Of a DNA stretch of 64,000 nucleotides, positions 39,601 through 49,800 are shown in pieces (the first letter of the stretch is position 1; each line of letters opens with the position of its first letter). The stretch covers positions 1 through 64,000 of the forward strand of contig PBKU01000030.1 in assembly GCA_002722175.1 (NCBI GenBank). The letters run 5' to 3'. Source of the stretch: Magnetovibrio sp. (lineage in GTDB: Bacteria; Pseudomonadota; Alphaproteobacteria; Rhodospirillales; Casp-alpha2). The notes under the pieces are model-generated. The model saw only the letters and a program-made list of their open reading frames with translations. It was not told the origin of the DNA and ran no database searches. The position numbers were made by a program, and so were the translations under genes.

Positions 39601-39934
39601 TAAACTAATCGCAACTGGAGGAACACGAGCGTTCCTCAAAAAACAAGGTCTGAAAATTGATTATATCAACAAAGTTTTGCAAGGACGTCCACACTGCGTC
39701 GACGCTATAATCAGTGGAAAAATCCAACTAATTATCAATACGACCGAAGGCGCGCAGTCACTGGCTGATAGTTATTCTATCCGACGCACAGCTCTCACTC
39801 AAAATATACCTCACTACACTACCATATCTGCCGCATCAGCGGCAGTAAGAGCTATTGAAGGCATAAGCGTAGGAATTGCGTCTGGTGGACTTGATGTATT
39901 CCCTTTACAAGCTTATTTTGAGACTTCTTTTTGA
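36659..39934 (+). CDS. carB: Carbamoyl-phosphate synthase large subunit
   Basis: Makes carbamoyl phosphate from bicarbonate, ammonia and two ATP. The 1091-residue protein has two homologous ATP-grasp halves: the first with [41 protein letters not shown] and [20 protein letters not shown]; the second with [37 protein letters not shown] and [20 protein letters not shown]. Between them is the oligomerisation domain, and the C-terminal about 140 residues form the MGS-like allosteric domain ([17 protein letters not shown]). Length is normal, no lesions. It follows carA with a one-base overlap; greA is 86 bases downstream. Confidence 0.97.
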   Translation: MPKRTDIEKIMIIGAGPIVIGQACEFDYSGAQACKALKEEGYRIILVNSNPATIMTDPSMADATYIEPIIKQVLERIIEKERPHAILPTMGGQTALNAAMELHEEGILKKYNVHLIGAKAEVISKAEDRQKFRSAMENIGLACPRSTIVSSKSQALKILPELELPVIIRPSFTLGGIGGGIAYNIAEFERIVSSGLSASPVTTVLIEESVLGWKEYELEVVRDTTDNCIVVCAIENVDPMGIHTGDSITVAPAMTLTDKEYQILRDASIKILREIGVDTGGSNVQFAINPENGQLVVIEMNPRVSRSSALASKATGFPIAKIAAKLAVGYLLDELKNDITKTTPAAFEPTIDYVVTKLPRFTFEKFPGADPLLTTSMKSVGEVMAIGRCFEESLQKGLRSLETGLTGLNEIVIPGAENGKRSKNKDVIQAALSQPTSDRLRLIAQAFRQGLTTNEIQLACKYDRWFLERIRFIISCEEHIRAHGLPKEKQKLLEIKRLGFSDQRLGELTQKTVREITEYRYSLGINPVYKRVDSCAGEFPCQASYMYSTYENPTNQEPECESAPSTSNKIVILGGGPNRIGQGIEFDYCCVHGAYALKEAGYETIMVNCNPETVSTDYDTSDRLYFEPLTAEDVGELLMVEKKVGTLKGVIVQLGGQTPLKLAEYLQNSGINILGTSPESINLAEDREQFKKLIDNLTLKQPDNDVACSGEEAQKIANKIGFPIVIRPSYVLGGRAMEIVHNVKELNHYMSEAVSVSGNAPVLLDKYIDSAVEVDVDALADGEQVYIAGIMQHIEEAGIHSGDSACSLPPYSLPEKIVEKLKSQTIALTKALKVIGLVNIQFAIKKSEIYLLEVNPRASRTVPFVAKATGIPIARIAALLMAGEKLSSFDLTPKAIKPLFAVKEAIFPFSRFLGVDTILGPEMKSTGEVMGIDRDFEHAFAKSQLSAGMELPKDGTVFISVNDRDKPEAADIAKRLNNLGFKLIATGGTRAFLKKQGLKIDYINKVLQGRPHCVDAIISGKIQLIINTTEGAQSLADSYSIRRTALTQNIPHYTTISAASAAVRAIEGISVGIASGGLDVFPLQAYFETSF

Positions 39935-40020
39935 CTTTACGCTGTTAACCGAATACTTGATAAACTGAACCCTCGCAGTATACATTGCTTTAACGACTGA
40001 AATAAAAATTGGTAAATATA

Positions 40021-40494
40021 ATGGATAGATATCCGATGACTCCAGAGGGGCTGGAAGCCCTCTCTGAGGAGCTTAAACGCCTAAAAGATACTGACCGCCA
40101 TGCTGTAATCAAGGCAATTGCTGCTGCACGAGAACACGGTGACCTGTCTGAAAACGCGGAGTATCATGCCGCACGTGAAAGGCAAGGTTTTGTCGAAGGT
40201 CGAATTGCTGAATTAGAAAATATTATAAGCCAAGCTGAACCTATTGATACTTCAAAAATGTCAGGAAATACTGTTCGGTTTGGTGCCACAGTAATTATTG
40301 CGGATGAAGATACTGGCAAGGAAAGCACCTACAGAATTGTTGGTGCCCACGAGGCCGACATTAGCCAAGGTCTAATCTCAATAACCTCACCGCTTGCAAA
40401 AGCGCTAATTGGAAAAACCATTGGAGATTCCGCAGATGTCCAGTCGCCGGGAGGACAAAAATCCTATGAAATTTGTAAAGTTCTTTGGAAATAA
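40021..40494 (+). CDS. greA: Transcription elongation factor GreA
   Basis: Stimulates RNA polymerase to cleave backtracked RNA. From ATG 40021 (MDRYPMTPEGLEALSEELKRL) it has 157 residues: an N-terminal coiled coil with the tip motif REHGDLSENAEYHAARERQG (acidic tip Asp/Glu that coordinate Mg) and a C-terminal FKBP-like domain with VRFGATVIIADEDTGKE and ISITSPLAKALIGKTIGDS. A TTG at 40009 would add four residues; the family start supports the ATG. carB-greA adjacency is a common alphaproteobacterial arrangement, so they may be co-transcribed. Confidence 0.96.
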   Translation: MDRYPMTPEGLEALSEELKRLKDTDRHAVIKAIAAAREHGDLSENAEYHAARERQGFVEGRIAELENIISQAEPIDTSKMSGNTVRFGATVIIADEDTGKESTYRIVGAHEADISQGLISITSPLAKALIGKTIGDSADVQSPGGQKSYEICKVLWK

Positions 40495-40657
40495 TGCTTA
40501 CTAATTGGACGAGTGTTAGCCAAAAACCTAACTGTAAAGAAATTTAGCAGCGCAAAATAACGCTTATCTTTTTTACAAATCTAAAGAAGCGACTCACTAT
40601 ATAGAAAGCTAATTAAACACTCCCACGAAGTTTTACGTGACTTTTAGAAAAATAGTA

Positions 40658-41599
40658 ATGGCAACAGAAATTTATAGTAAGGTACTGATAATTGGTTCAG
40701 GAACTGCTGGCTACACAGCCGCTATTTATGCAGCGCGTGCAAACCTTAAACCTCACTTAATCCGGGGACTGCAACCTGGTGGACAGCTGACCATAACTAC
40801 GGACGTCGAAAATTTTCCTGGATTTGCAGATGCAATACAAGGCCCTTGGTTAATGGAGCAGATGTTCGAGCAAGCAAAAAATGTCGGTACAGTAATGCAC
40901 GAAGATATAGTTACTACAGTTGACCTAAAGCACAGACCATTTCGTGCAATTGGCGACTCAAAAAATATCTACGTTGGTGAAACTGTTATAATAGCGACCG
41001 GAGCAAGCGCCCGATGGCTCGGCCTTGAGAGTGAAAAACGTTTTATGGGGTATGGGGTTTCCGCCTGCGCTACCTGTGACGGCTTTTTCTTTCGAGATAA
41101 GCCTGTAGCTGTTATCGGCGGCGGAAACACCGCTGTAGAAGAAGCGTTATTTCTAACAAACTTTGCATCAAAAGTTACGCTTATCCATAGAAGAGATACC
41201 TTAAGAGCAGAAAAAATTATGCAAGACCGCCTTTTTAATAATGAGAAGATAGAAGTTTGCTGGAATAGTGTTTTAGAAAAAATCGTAGGAGAACAAGACC
41301 CTCCAAAAGTAACTAGCATACAAATAAAGAATTTGCAGACCGATAAAACTGAAACACTTTCACTTGAAGGAGTGTTCATTGCAATTGGCCATAGCCCTAA
41401 TACTGAAATTTTTAAGGGTCAGTTAAAAATGCATGACGATAACCATATAATTACAAGTCCTGGATCAACTGCTACTAGTCTAATGGGTGTTTTTGCTGCA
41501 GGTGATGTCCAGGACCGTATATACCGCCAAGCTGTTACAGCGGCAGGAACTGGATGCATGGCCGCATTGGAAGCGGAACGCTTTTTAACCAACAACTAA
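40658..41599 (+). CDS. trxB: Thioredoxin-disulfide reductase
   Basis: FAD/NADPH flavoprotein that reduces thioredoxin. From ATG 40658 the 313 residues contain the FAD motif VLIIGSGTAGYTAAIYAARA, GGQLTITTDVENFPGF, ATGASARWLGL, the redox-active CATC in GVSACATCDGFFF, the NADPH motif VAVIGGGNTAVEEALFL, IHRRDTLRAEKIMQDR and the C-terminal GVFAAGDVQDRIYRQAVTAA. The GTG seven codons upstream is less likely. It is followed 48 bases later by a LysR-type gene in the same direction; this pair recurs in alphaproteobacteria. Confidence 0.96.
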   Translation: MATEIYSKVLIIGSGTAGYTAAIYAARANLKPHLIRGLQPGGQLTITTDVENFPGFADAIQGPWLMEQMFEQAKNVGTVMHEDIVTTVDLKHRPFRAIGDSKNIYVGETVIIATGASARWLGLESEKRFMGYGVSACATCDGFFFRDKPVAVIGGGNTAVEEALFLTNFASKVTLIHRRDTLRAEKIMQDRLFNNEKIEVCWNSVLEKIVGEQDPPKVTSIQIKNLQTDKTETLSLEGVFIAIGHSPNTEIFKGQLKMHDDNHIITSPGSTATSLMGVFAAGDVQDRIYRQAVTAAGTGCMAALEAERFLTNN

Positions 41600-41647
41600 A
41601 ATTTGAAAAGCTGATTCTAAAAATTTTTTCATTTTTCGAAGGTAACA

Positions 41648-42529
41648 ATGGACTGGGATAAATTACGTATTTTCCATACAGTTGCGGAAACCAGAAATTT
41701 AACCCGGGCAGGAGAGGTTTTGAACCTAAGCCAGTCTGCCGTTAGCCGTCAAATCAGCAACCTTGAAAGGAATTTAAAAACACCTCTTTTCCATCGGCAT
41801 GCCCGTGGACTAATGCTAACAGAGCAAGGAGAGATGCTGTTTGAAACCACTCATCAAGTGGCGGCAAAACTGGCAATGGCTGAGGCGCTGATTACTGAAA
41901 GCAAGGAAAAACCTAAAGGTCCTTTGAAAATTTCGACCACTGTTGCTTTTGGTTCTGTTTGGTTAGCTCCGCGAATACATGAATTCCTCGAGTGTTATCC
42001 AGATATTGATGTGTCAATTGTCCTGGCAGATACTGAACTAGATCTATCAATGCGGGAAGCCGATATTGGGATCCGATTGAATGCCCCTAAGGAACCCGAT
42101 CTGATACGTCGCCCATTAATGACGTTTCGATACCATGTTTGTGCGGCCCCTCAGTATATTGAAAGATTTGGCCTCCCTAATAGTCTTGAAGACCTCGACC
42201 ACCATCGAATTATTGTTTACGGAAGCGATGCCAAACCGCCTGTTCCCCGGCTTAACTGGCTATTGGAAATCGGTCGTGAAGATGGCACTCAACGCACTGC
42301 TGCATTAAGACTCAATTCAATCTACGGGATCTTCAGAGCAGTACAAAGCGGACTGGGGATCGGCGCTCTCCCAAACTATATGAGCCAAGAGGTGGCCAAC
42401 CTAATTGTCCTTCTACCAAATGTTCAAGGACCAGAGGTCACTGCCTATTTTTGTTACCCAGAAGAAATGCGAAATTCAGCACGAATTATAGCTTTTCGAG
42501 ATTTTTTATACGATAAAATAAATCTGTGA
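41648..42529 (+). CDS. LysR-family transcriptional regulator
   Basis: DNA-binding regulator of 293 residues. The winged helix-turn-helix is at the N-terminus (MDWDKLRIFHTVAETRNLTRAGEVLNLSQSAVSRQISNLE, residues 1-40, split here only for description); the substrate-binding domain (about 90-290) includes LKISTTVAFGSVWLAPRIHEF and VQSGLGIGALPNYM. Target and inducer cannot be read from the sequence. It lies directly after trxB on the same strand and is convergent with the S4-domain gene, so unlike classic LysR genes it is not divergent from an obvious target. Confidence 0.92.
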   Translation: MDWDKLRIFHTVAETRNLTRAGEVLNLSQSAVSRQISNLERNLKTPLFHRHARGLMLTEQGEMLFETTHQVAAKLAMAEALITESKEKPKGPLKISTTVAFGSVWLAPRIHEFLECYPDIDVSIVLADTELDLSMREADIGIRLNAPKEPDLIRRPLMTFRYHVCAAPQYIERFGLPNSLEDLDHHRIIVYGSDAKPPVPRLNWLLEIGREDGTQRTAALRLNSIYGIFRAVQSGLGIGALPNYMSQEVANLIVLLPNVQGPEVTAYFCYPEEMRNSARIIAFRDFLYDKINL

Positions 42530-42648
42530 TCTTTTATTTATAATTGATTTTTATTACAAAACTCTCTTCCTTCCTCTCTAAATAATTTGCAAAAATACAA
42601 ATTGGGCCGATATCTTGGGTCGGGGACAAGCAAATAATCAGAAAAGCA

Positions 42649-43044
42649 CTAATCTCTAGCACTATCTCGCAGCCTTTCGATTTGGCGTCTTTGACGTTTA
42701 GTTGGCCTACCCGTCCCTGTTTCACGAATCCCCTGTACAAGTATCCTTTCCTTGTTCCTATCTCTAGAATCTGAGCGCGGTGACATATCATTGTACAAGG
42801 CAAGTGCGTCTTTTACGGGGCCACGGCGATCGGTGATAGAAACAATCTTAATAATTCTAACTCGTGATCCGAGAGAAAAGGTTAGCACGTCATCTAATTT
42901 AATTAATGAGTTAGCCTTTTTTACGCGTTTGCTGTTGATTCGAAGATTCCTGCTATTTACATAACGTGTCGCTTTTGTGCGGGTTCTAAAAAATCTGGCA
43001 CACCACAACCACTTGTCAACCCTGCTCTGATTTAAGCTTTTCAC
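42649..43044 (-). CDS. hslR: S4-domain RNA-binding protein, Hsp15 (HslR) family
   Basis: Predicted ribosome-associated RNA-binding protein of 131 residues. The S4 motif is at the N-terminus, SRVDKWLWCARFFRTRTKAT and RINSKRVKKANSLIKLDDVL, followed by VRIIKIVSITDRRGPVKDA and a very basic tail TGRPTKRQRRQIERL. In E. coli Hsp15 rescues stalled 50S subunits carrying nascent chains. Start is GTG 43044, which lies inside the end of the helicase gene (29-base overlap), indicating translational coupling; this helicase-S4 pair is common in alphaproteobacteria. Confidence 0.9.
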   Translation of the reverse strand: MKSLNQSRVDKWLWCARFFRTRTKATRYVNSRNLRINSKRVKKANSLIKLDDVLTFSLGSRVRIIKIVSITDRRGPVKDALALYNDMSPRSDSRDRNKERILVQGIRETGTGRPTKRQRRQIERLRDSARD

Positions 43045-45625
43045 TCTCTTCGCCTAGATTGTAAATTCTCTGTAACTTAAAAAAAGGTGAATTAGGGTCG
43101 TACCGGTTGTTTTTTTCTAAGTTGCCTCGTGTTTTTTGCTTTGGCCAAAACTTTCCCCTATTCTTTGGCCCTTTTTTGTTTGAAATGCAGCTAGCGATCC
43201 ATTCTTTGTTGTAGTGAGCTTTATTTTTTGACAACAAATCTATACTGCAGCCTAGCGCACTAAGTGCGCCTGCCAAAGCATTTCCTTTCGCGCCCAAAAA
43301 TGAGAATAGCCGCGGATTTACCTTGGTTGCGTTGTTTTTTTCTAAAAGCTTTACTTTTTCAAGAAACCTATTTGCAATATCGGCACGGATTGCAAGAGGC
43401 CCAATTGGAAAAAAGCCTATAGAATGATAGAAATCACTGGGAGTTTTTTGATCAATTAGTATCGATACTCCCCTCACAGGTGGAAGCTGTGGTATTTTTC
43501 CTTGATCGAAAAATATAGACCACAAGAGACCCCTCAGCATAGTAGCTTTAGGCTTCAAAAGAACTGGAAAAAAAACATTATGTTGGCCAAACCGAACGCC
43601 GCATTTACCTAGTATTTCTCTATCCTGTATTGATAGGTTTTCAATTTGTGCTTCCGCTTTTTCTCTAAGAACAGATCCAAGGCCTTCCGTAATTTGGAAC
43701 ATTAGTCCACGGGCTGAGTGACGAAGGCCTCGAGATAAGGGATGTTTTAGTGCCGAAAAATTGCTATCAAGAAAATCTTTTAACCAACTTTCCAAGCGAC
43801 ATTGAATCCGGGCGCTTTCCCTTGAATTCAATAACTCAATAGGCAATATTCTTACTTTGGGGAGAAGTAACGTGCTACTTTTTTCTAACTTTGCTACAGG
43901 AAATTCCCGCCAAAAAATCATACGGGTTGGGTCTCCCGATGAAAAACCACCAATTGAAAATGCATCGTCCTTATCTGCTTCAAGTAGTTGAATTCGGCGA
44001 TGGAATTCGCGTCTTATAGCTTTTTTGGACGCGTTAAAAATGATACGAGCAGTATTTCCAGATAGAGCGATATCCTTTGGTTGGAAGGAAAAGCCTTCAA
44101 TAGCACCTATATTATGTCCTTCAGCCATCACACTCCCATCATTACAGACGGAAACAACCAAATCCTTGTTTTCCATTATTCTGCTTACCAAAAAAGCATG
44201 ATGGCGATTGACGAATCTTTGGGTTAAGCGTTCATGAAGCGCGTCCGAAAGTCGATTTTCAACGGCGCGAACACGTTCCTGCCAATGAGAGGCCTCTGAA
44301 AGCCATTTTGGACGGTGCGATATATAAGTCCATGTCCGTATATAAGAAATACGCTGCATCAACGTTTCTATATTTCCATCAACACGATCCAACCTACTGA
44401 CCTGCTCTGCAAACCAGCTGTTAGGTATGCGCCGGTGTACCCCTGTCAGCTTTGTAAATACAATCTTCAATAGGAATGCATGAGCTTCAATGGTCTGTTT
44501 ACGAAAATCTGGAATTTGGCAAACATCCCACAATAGCCTAATTGTATTGTGATTATTGGCTTTTTTTTGTATTGAATGATCTCGAATTAAATAAGTAAAA
44601 ACTAGCTCATCCTCCACATTGTAGGAACGAACAAGGCCCTCTTTGGAGGGCGGTATTTGAAGTGATTTTAGGAGGTTTCCTAAAGATGAAAAATCAAGGT
44701 ATGGGTTTCGCCAGTAAATGCGATTAACAGGACTGAAACGGTGCTCCTCTATAGATTTAACAACCTTAGAGTCGATCGGTTCGCACTTACCTGTAGTACC
44801 AAAACTCCCATGGCACATATATCTACCCGCACGGCCTGCTGCCTGAGCTAGTTCAATAGAAGAGAGGTTTCGATTGCACCAACCATCAAATTTACTTAGT
44901 TCGGCAAAAGCAATATGCCGGATGTCCATATTAAGCCCCATCCCTATAGCATCAGTAGCAACCAAATAATCAACCTCACCGGCTTGGTACATACCAACTT
45001 GCGCATTTCGGGTACGCGGACTCAATGCACCCATTACGATAGCAGCTCCACCGCGTTGTCGACGAACTAATTCGGCAAGTTCATAAACATTTGGAGCTGA
45101 AAAAGAAACTATAGCAGATCTGGGAGGTAACCCCGTTATTTTTCGTTTCCCAATATAAGAGAGTGTAGATAGTCGGGGTCGCTGAACAATCTTGATGCTT
45201 GGGATAAGTCGTTTCAACAAACATTGGATAATATCAGACCCCATAAACATGGTTACTTTGTTTCCACGCGCATAAAGTAATCGCTCAGTGAAAATATGCC
45301 CGCGCTCTTTATCAGCACACATCTGGATTTCGTCGACGGCTAAAAAATCAACCGTACGTTGAGTTGGCATAGCCTCTACTGTGCAGATAAACCACTGTGC
45401 TTGTTTTGGAACAATCTTTTCTTCGCCAGTTATTAGTGCAACCCGACTTTTTCCTTTTATCCTTACGGCATGCTCATAGTTTTCTCGAGCTAACAAACGC
45501 AGTGGAAAACCTATAGTACCAGATTCAAGCGAAAGCATTTTTTGCATAGCAAAATAGGTCTTCCCAGTATTGGTGGGGCCGAGTAGCGCTGTTATTTCTG
45601 ATTTAAGTCCGTTATATTTAGCCAT
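43016..45625 (-). CDS. SUV3-type superfamily 2 RNA helicase
   Basis: ATP-dependent helicase related to mitochondrial SUV3, 869 residues. Walker A ALLGPTNTGKTYFAMQKML is near residue 15, Walker B LAVDEIQMCAD near 97, the motif III-like MGSDIIQ and motif VI QAAGRAGRYMCHGSFG complete the helicase core (about 1-290). The middle and C-terminal regions contain the SUV3-C-like FLGAKGNALAGALSALGC near 775, and the final 60 residues are basic (KKGPKNRGKFWPKQKTRGN). Function in bacteria is largely unknown but is presumably RNA processing or ribosome-related. Its 3' end overlaps the S4-domain gene by 29 bases. Confidence 0.92.
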   Translation of the reverse strand: MAKYNGLKSEITALLGPTNTGKTYFAMQKMLSLESGTIGFPLRLLARENYEHAVRIKGKSRVALITGEEKIVPKQAQWFICTVEAMPTQRTVDFLAVDEIQMCADKERGHIFTERLLYARGNKVTMFMGSDIIQCLLKRLIPSIKIVQRPRLSTLSYIGKRKITGLPPRSAIVSFSAPNVYELAELVRRQRGGAAIVMGALSPRTRNAQVGMYQAGEVDYLVATDAIGMGLNMDIRHIAFAELSKFDGWCNRNLSSIELAQAAGRAGRYMCHGSFGTTGKCEPIDSKVVKSIEEHRFSPVNRIYWRNPYLDFSSLGNLLKSLQIPPSKEGLVRSYNVEDELVFTYLIRDHSIQKKANNHNTIRLLWDVCQIPDFRKQTIEAHAFLLKIVFTKLTGVHRRIPNSWFAEQVSRLDRVDGNIETLMQRISYIRTWTYISHRPKWLSEASHWQERVRAVENRLSDALHERLTQRFVNRHHAFLVSRIMENKDLVVSVCNDGSVMAEGHNIGAIEGFSFQPKDIALSGNTARIIFNASKKAIRREFHRRIQLLEADKDDAFSIGGFSSGDPTRMIFWREFPVAKLEKSSTLLLPKVRILPIELLNSRESARIQCRLESWLKDFLDSNFSALKHPLSRGLRHSARGLMFQITEGLGSVLREKAEAQIENLSIQDREILGKCGVRFGQHNVFFPVLLKPKATMLRGLLWSIFFDQGKIPQLPPVRGVSILIDQKTPSDFYHSIGFFPIGPLAIRADIANRFLEKVKLLEKNNATKVNPRLFSFLGAKGNALAGALSALGCSIDLLSKNKAHYNKEWIASCISNKKGPKNRGKFWPKQKTRGNLEKNNRYDPNSPFFKLQRIYNLGEESEKLKSEQG

Positions 45626-45884
45626 CGCATTTTATTTTTACAGTTTTCCTAGTTGCTTCTTTTATGGAAAACGCCTTTTCCAATTCCTCTCTAAGCTCTT
45701 AGTTTTCTATTAATTCCTTATGAAGGATGACATGACGAATAAAAAATATTGTTTTTTTGGCGATAGATTGGTAAAGCGCATAAAGTTCATGAGATCCCAC
45801 AGATTACCAAACAAACCTTAGCACTTCATGATTATTGCTTGTTTTTTCACAACCTAATACCGGGATATTTAAGATTTACGGATC

Positions 45885-46787
45885 TTATAAATTTCCCTGT
45901 GGACTGTCAGAAAGGCGCTCAATTCCAGAAATAGCTTCCGACATAGATACCAGTCTTTGAGCCGCCTCAACATGCAAATTCTCTATTAACTTCCCTTCTA
46001 ACAATACAATACCTTGCCCTTTTTCTTGAGCTGCAGCATGAGCGTTAATGACACGTTTTGCCCAAATAAGTTCATCTTCTGATGGAGAAAATATTTCATT
46101 TGAAGCGTCAATTGTCTTTGGGTGAATTAACGTTTTTCCATCCATCCCCAGTTGCCTTCCTTGCACGCAAGAGCGACGAAATCCTTCATCATCTGACAGA
46201 TCCAAATGAACTCCATCCAACACCGAAATTCCCGCAGCCCTACCTGCCAAAATGCATAGTTCCAAGGACATCAGGAAAGGGATCCGATCAGGCGTATGCT
46301 GGGCGTTAAGGTCCTTTGCTAAATCTGATGTCCCTAGAACAAGGCAGTTAACACGTGGGCTAGAAAATGCTATTTCTTCAGCATGGAGTATGCCCAGTGG
46401 GGTCTCCATCATGCACCATAACGACAATGATGAAGGGCTCCCAGCAGCATCCAGTGCTTTTTCAGCCTCCTTTATTATATCTTTATTTTCAACTTTTGGT
46501 AACAATATGGCATCAGCACCCAAATTTGCTACAGCCTCAAGATCCTCGCGCCCCCAAGGGCCATCCAAACTGTTGACACGGATGATGATTTCACGTGCCC
46601 CATATCCTCCATCCTTCAACGCTTGGGTAATCTGCTTACGTGCAAGCTCCTTTGAATCTGGAGCTACAGCATCTTCTAGATCTAGAATTAACCCATCTGC
46701 AGAAAGTATTCTTCCTTTCTGCAAAGCCCGCTCATTAGACCCGGGCATATAAAGCACAGAACGACGTGGTCGAGCAGTTCCAGCCAT
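45885..46787 (-). CDS. CoA-ester lyase (HpcH/HpaI, CitE-like)
   Basis: Aldolase-superfamily TIM-barrel protein of 300 residues that cleaves or hydrolyses a beta-hydroxyacyl-CoA such as malyl-CoA. Typical residues are RSVLYMPGSNERALQKGR, ILDLEDAVAPDSKELAR, IIIRVNSLDGPWGREDL, LLPKVENKDII, CMMETPLGILHAEEIA and DGKTLIHPKTIDASNEIFSP. This agrees with the malyl-CoA lyase/thioesterase group (Mcl-type) rather than true citrate-lyase beta subunit, since no citrate-lyase alpha or gamma gene is near. It is on the minus strand after asd, separated by 46 bases. Confidence 0.88.
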   Translation of the reverse strand: MAGTARPRRSVLYMPGSNERALQKGRILSADGLILDLEDAVAPDSKELARKQITQALKDGGYGAREIIIRVNSLDGPWGREDLEAVANLGADAILLPKVENKDIIKEAEKALDAAGSPSSLSLWCMMETPLGILHAEEIAFSSPRVNCLVLGTSDLAKDLNAQHTPDRIPFLMSLELCILAGRAAGISVLDGVHLDLSDDEGFRRSCVQGRQLGMDGKTLIHPKTIDASNEIFSPSEDELIWAKRVINAHAAAQEKGQGIVLLEGKLIENLHVEAAQRLVSMSEAISGIERLSDSPQGNL

Positions 46788-46833
46788 AAAATTTTCTCCC
46801 TATTATTATTTTCAACTCCATAACTTCGGTGTT

Positions 46834-47850
46834 TCAAAACTTTGCAATCAATGCCTCGGCAATTTGAACGGTGTTAAGTGCCGCCCCTTTTCTAAGATTA
46901 TCTGCCACGATCCACAAATTTAGGCCATTCTCAATCGTCGGGTCTTCTCTAATGCGGCTCACAAAGACCGCGTCCTCTCCTCCACATTCCTGAGGTGTCA
47001 CATAACCTTCATCCACACGGTGGTCAACGACTGAAAGCCCTGGTGCACTCTGCAAGGCTTTTCGAGCGTCAGCAGCAGAAATAGACTTTTCAAAGGATAA
47101 ATTAACAGCTTCAGCATGGCCAATAAACACGGGAACGCGCACACATGTAGCCGTTACCCCAATCTTGGAATCCAATATCTTTTTTGTCTCACCAGCCATT
47201 TTCCACTCTTCTTTTGTGGTCCCGTCATCGAGAAATTTATCAATATGAGGAATACAGTTAAATGCAATCTGTTTTGAAAATTCGCCCCGAAACTTCTCAA
47301 GTGGCTGGTTCGCATAAACAGCCTTAGTCTGGTTAAACAGTTCGTCCATAGCTTTCTTCCCAGCACCAGAAACAGATTGGTACGTTGAAACCACGCAGCG
47401 CTTGATCCTTGCAATATCATGTAGAGGTTTCATCGCTGTAACCAATTGAATAGTTGAACAGTTCGGGTTAGCTATAATTCCCTTTTTTTTATAACCTATG
47501 ATCTCATCACCATTTACCTCAGGAACTACTAACGGGACATCCGGGTCCATTCTCCATTGTGAGGTATTATCTATTACTACAGCACCTGACTTCGCAGCTT
47601 TGGGGCTAAACTCAGCAGACACAGCCGCTCCAGGAGACGACAAAACTATATCAATGCCGCTAAAATTACAGTTTGCAAGGTCTTGTATCCTTATGGTTTG
47701 TTTTTCACCATAGCTAACTTCACGACCAACAGAACGTTTTGATGCTAACGCCAGAATATCGCTTGCTGGGAACTCACGTTCCGACATAATCTGAAGTATT
47801 TCCCGACCAACATTCCCCGAGGCACCGACCACCGCGACCTTATAACTCAT
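46834..47850 (-). CDS. asd: Aspartate-semialdehyde dehydrogenase
   Basis: NADPH-dependent reduction of aspartyl phosphate for lysine, threonine and methionine synthesis and for meso-diaminopimelate. The 338-residue protein has VAVVGASGNVGREILQIM, the catalytic cysteine in IANPNCSTIQLVTAM, the conserved STYQSVSGAGKKAMDEL, and GHAEAVNLSFEKSI near the end with the active-site His. Length matches the family. It lies 53 bases downstream of leuB, both on the minus strand, as in many alphaproteobacteria. Confidence 0.97.
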   Translation of the reverse strand: MSYKVAVVGASGNVGREILQIMSEREFPASDILALASKRSVGREVSYGEKQTIRIQDLANCNFSGIDIVLSSPGAAVSAEFSPKAAKSGAVVIDNTSQWRMDPDVPLVVPEVNGDEIIGYKKKGIIANPNCSTIQLVTAMKPLHDIARIKRCVVSTYQSVSGAGKKAMDELFNQTKAVYANQPLEKFRGEFSKQIAFNCIPHIDKFLDDGTTKEEWKMAGETKKILDSKIGVTATCVRVPVFIGHAEAVNLSFEKSISAADARKALQSAPGLSVVDHRVDEGYVTPQECGGEDAVFVSRIREDPTIENGLNLWIVADNLRKGAALNTVQIAEALIAKF

Positions 47851-47903
47851 GAATTTGGACCCTTGTTGATGATCTCTTAAAAAAAAGCAAAGAAGTGCTC
47901 CGC

Positions 47904-49010
47904 TTACAAAAGCTTACCAAAGGCAAGGCATACCTCTTCACCTATCTCTTCCGTCGAGACAAGAGTTTTCCCTTCTTGCATTATGTCTGCAGTACGTAAC
48001 CCCGCATCTAGAACGTCAGCACATGCTTGCTCAAGTGCTTTCGCATCTTCGTCCAGGTCAAACGTGTAACGCAAACACATCGCAAATGATAAAATGGTAG
48101 CGATAGGATTAGCTTTACCCTGCCCTGCGATATCAGGGGCCGAACCGTGAACTGGTTCATAGAGCGCCTTACGTCGGCCAAATGAATCCTCCTCACCAAG
48201 TGATGCAGATGGAAGCATGCCAAGCGATCCCGTCAACATTGCTGCACAATCCGATAAGAGATCACCAAACAAGTTATCTGTAACGATTACATCAAATTGC
48301 TTGGGGTTTCGCACTAGCTGCATCGCACAGTTATCAGCATACATATGCTCAAGGGCAATATCCGAGTAACCTTCGCCGACAGATGTTGCTATTTGACGCC
48401 AAAGAACACCGGTTTCCATTACGTTCGCTTTCTCCACAGAGTGGACTTTTTTCTCGCGCTTTCTCGCCATTTCCATTGCTACGTGAAGGACGCGCCTGAT
48501 TTCATTTGAGGTATAGATCTGGGTATCAATTGCTCGTTTTTCGCCCCCACCAATGTCAGTGATACCACGTGGCTCTCCAAAATAGACGCCCCCAGTAAGC
48601 TCTCGAACTATTAAAAGGTCCAAACCGGAGACAAGTTCTGACTTCAGGCTAGATGAGCCTGCCAGTGCAGGTAGGCATGTTGCGGGTCGTAAATTAGCAA
48701 AAAGTCCCATCTCCTTACGCAATCGCAATAGGCCGGCTTCCGGTCTGTGTTGACGCTCAACATTATCCCATTTCACACCACCAACAGCACCTAATAATAC
48801 CGCATCAGCCTCCAAAGCATCATTAAGAGTTTCATCACTTAGCGGTGTACCAAGCTCGTCGTAGGACACTCCACCAACCAGACCATTTTTTGTATCGAAG
48901 CTTATAGCACGATATTCTTCATAGATTTTTATCACACGACAAACTTGATCAATCACTTCTGAACCGATGCCATCTCCAGGAAGCACAAGAAGTTTTCTAG
49001 CAATTGGCAT
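47904..49010 (-). CDS. leuB: 3-Isopropylmalate dehydrogenase
   Basis: Oxidative decarboxylation in leucine synthesis, NAD-dependent. The 368-residue protein has [88 protein letters not shown] and [19 protein letters not shown], all standard LeuB motifs. Gene order leuD-leuB-asd is normal; leuC, which usually precedes leuD, is not in this window. Confidence 0.97.
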   Translation of the reverse strand: MPIARKLLVLPGDGIGSEVIDQVCRVIKIYEEYRAISFDTKNGLVGGVSYDELGTPLSDETLNDALEADAVLLGAVGGVKWDNVERQHRPEAGLLRLRKEMGLFANLRPATCLPALAGSSSLKSELVSGLDLLIVRELTGGVYFGEPRGITDIGGGEKRAIDTQIYTSNEIRRVLHVAMEMARKREKKVHSVEKANVMETGVLWRQIATSVGEGYSDIALEHMYADNCAMQLVRNPKQFDVIVTDNLFGDLLSDCAAMLTGSLGMLPSASLGEEDSFGRRKALYEPVHGSAPDIAGQGKANPIATILSFAMCLRYTFDLDEDAKALEQACADVLDAGLRTADIMQEGKTLVSTEEIGEEVCLAFGKLL

Positions 49011-49107
49011 TTACGTTATCCTTATCAATACGTGACTACCGAAAATTCATGCGATACGCCAATTTCCTTAACTATCCCAAAAATTAATTCTAAAAACTCT
49101 TTGCTCC

Positions 49108-49731
49108 TTACGTAACATTGTTTCGCGTTGATAGCCATGGAAAAGCTTTCCTTTTTATCTCAAAATCCGCGATTTTTTGCTCATTCTTCATCGTTAACCC
49201 TATATCATCCCAACCATTTAGCAGGCAGCCACGCTTAAACGGGTCAATTACAAAGTTTATTGTATCACCATTATACGTCGATATGGTTTGAAGTGTTAGA
49301 TCAACAGAAATGCGTGAATTGTCTCCAGCCTTTGCATCTTCAATAAGTCTTTTAACTTCACCTTTGGTCAATTTCACTGGGAGAATACCATTTTTAAAAC
49401 AGTTGTTATAGAAAATATCCGCAAATGAAGGAGCTATAATACACCGTATCCCAAAATCCAAGATAGCCCAGGGAGCATGTTCGCGCGATGACCCACACCC
49501 AAAATTTTCGCCACCAATTAAAATCTTTGCATTGCGATAAGCTGGTTGGTTTAAGATAAACTCTGTTCTTTCTGAGCCATCTTCAAAATACCTCATTTCA
49601 TGAAATAGGTTTTTCCCGAGTCCTGTTCTTTTGATCGTTTTCAAAAACTGTTTGGGTATGATCATATCTGTATCAACATTGATCAGATCTAAGGGAATAG
49701 CGACACTGGTAATTTTAGTAAATTCTTCCAT
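49108..49731 (-). CDS. leuD: 3-Isopropylmalate dehydratase small subunit
   Basis: Swivel-domain subunit of the isopropylmalate isomerase; works with LeuC, which carries the iron-sulfur cluster. The 207-residue protein has [60 protein letters not shown] and [13 protein letters not shown]. Length is typical. It lies 69 bases after the ureohydrolase gene and 97 bases before leuB. The absence of leuC next to it means the partner is encoded elsewhere. Confidence 0.96.
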   Translation of the reverse strand: MEEFTKITSVAIPLDLINVDTDMIIPKQFLKTIKRTGLGKNLFHEMRYFEDGSERTEFILNQPAYRNAKILIGGENFGCGSSREHAPWAILDFGIRCIIAPSFADIFYNNCFKNGILPVKLTKGEVKRLIEDAKAGDNSRISVDLTLQTISTYNGDTINFVIDPFKRGCLLNGWDDIGLTMKNEQKIADFEIKRKAFPWLSTRNNVT

Positions 49732-49800
49732 TTAAATACGCCCCCAAAAACTTGAATGATAAGATGGTTTATTTTTTTAAAAAGCAGATCTCATGTTAAT

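Noticed and set aside
40545-40575. Terminator after greA (AGCG/CGCT followed by T-run)
   Set aside because: Stem of only four pairs with an eight-base loop; too weak to support.
42534-42803. 89-codon minus-strand frame overlapping the S4-domain gene
   Set aside because: Runs in another frame over the basic tail of the S4 protein and has no family features.
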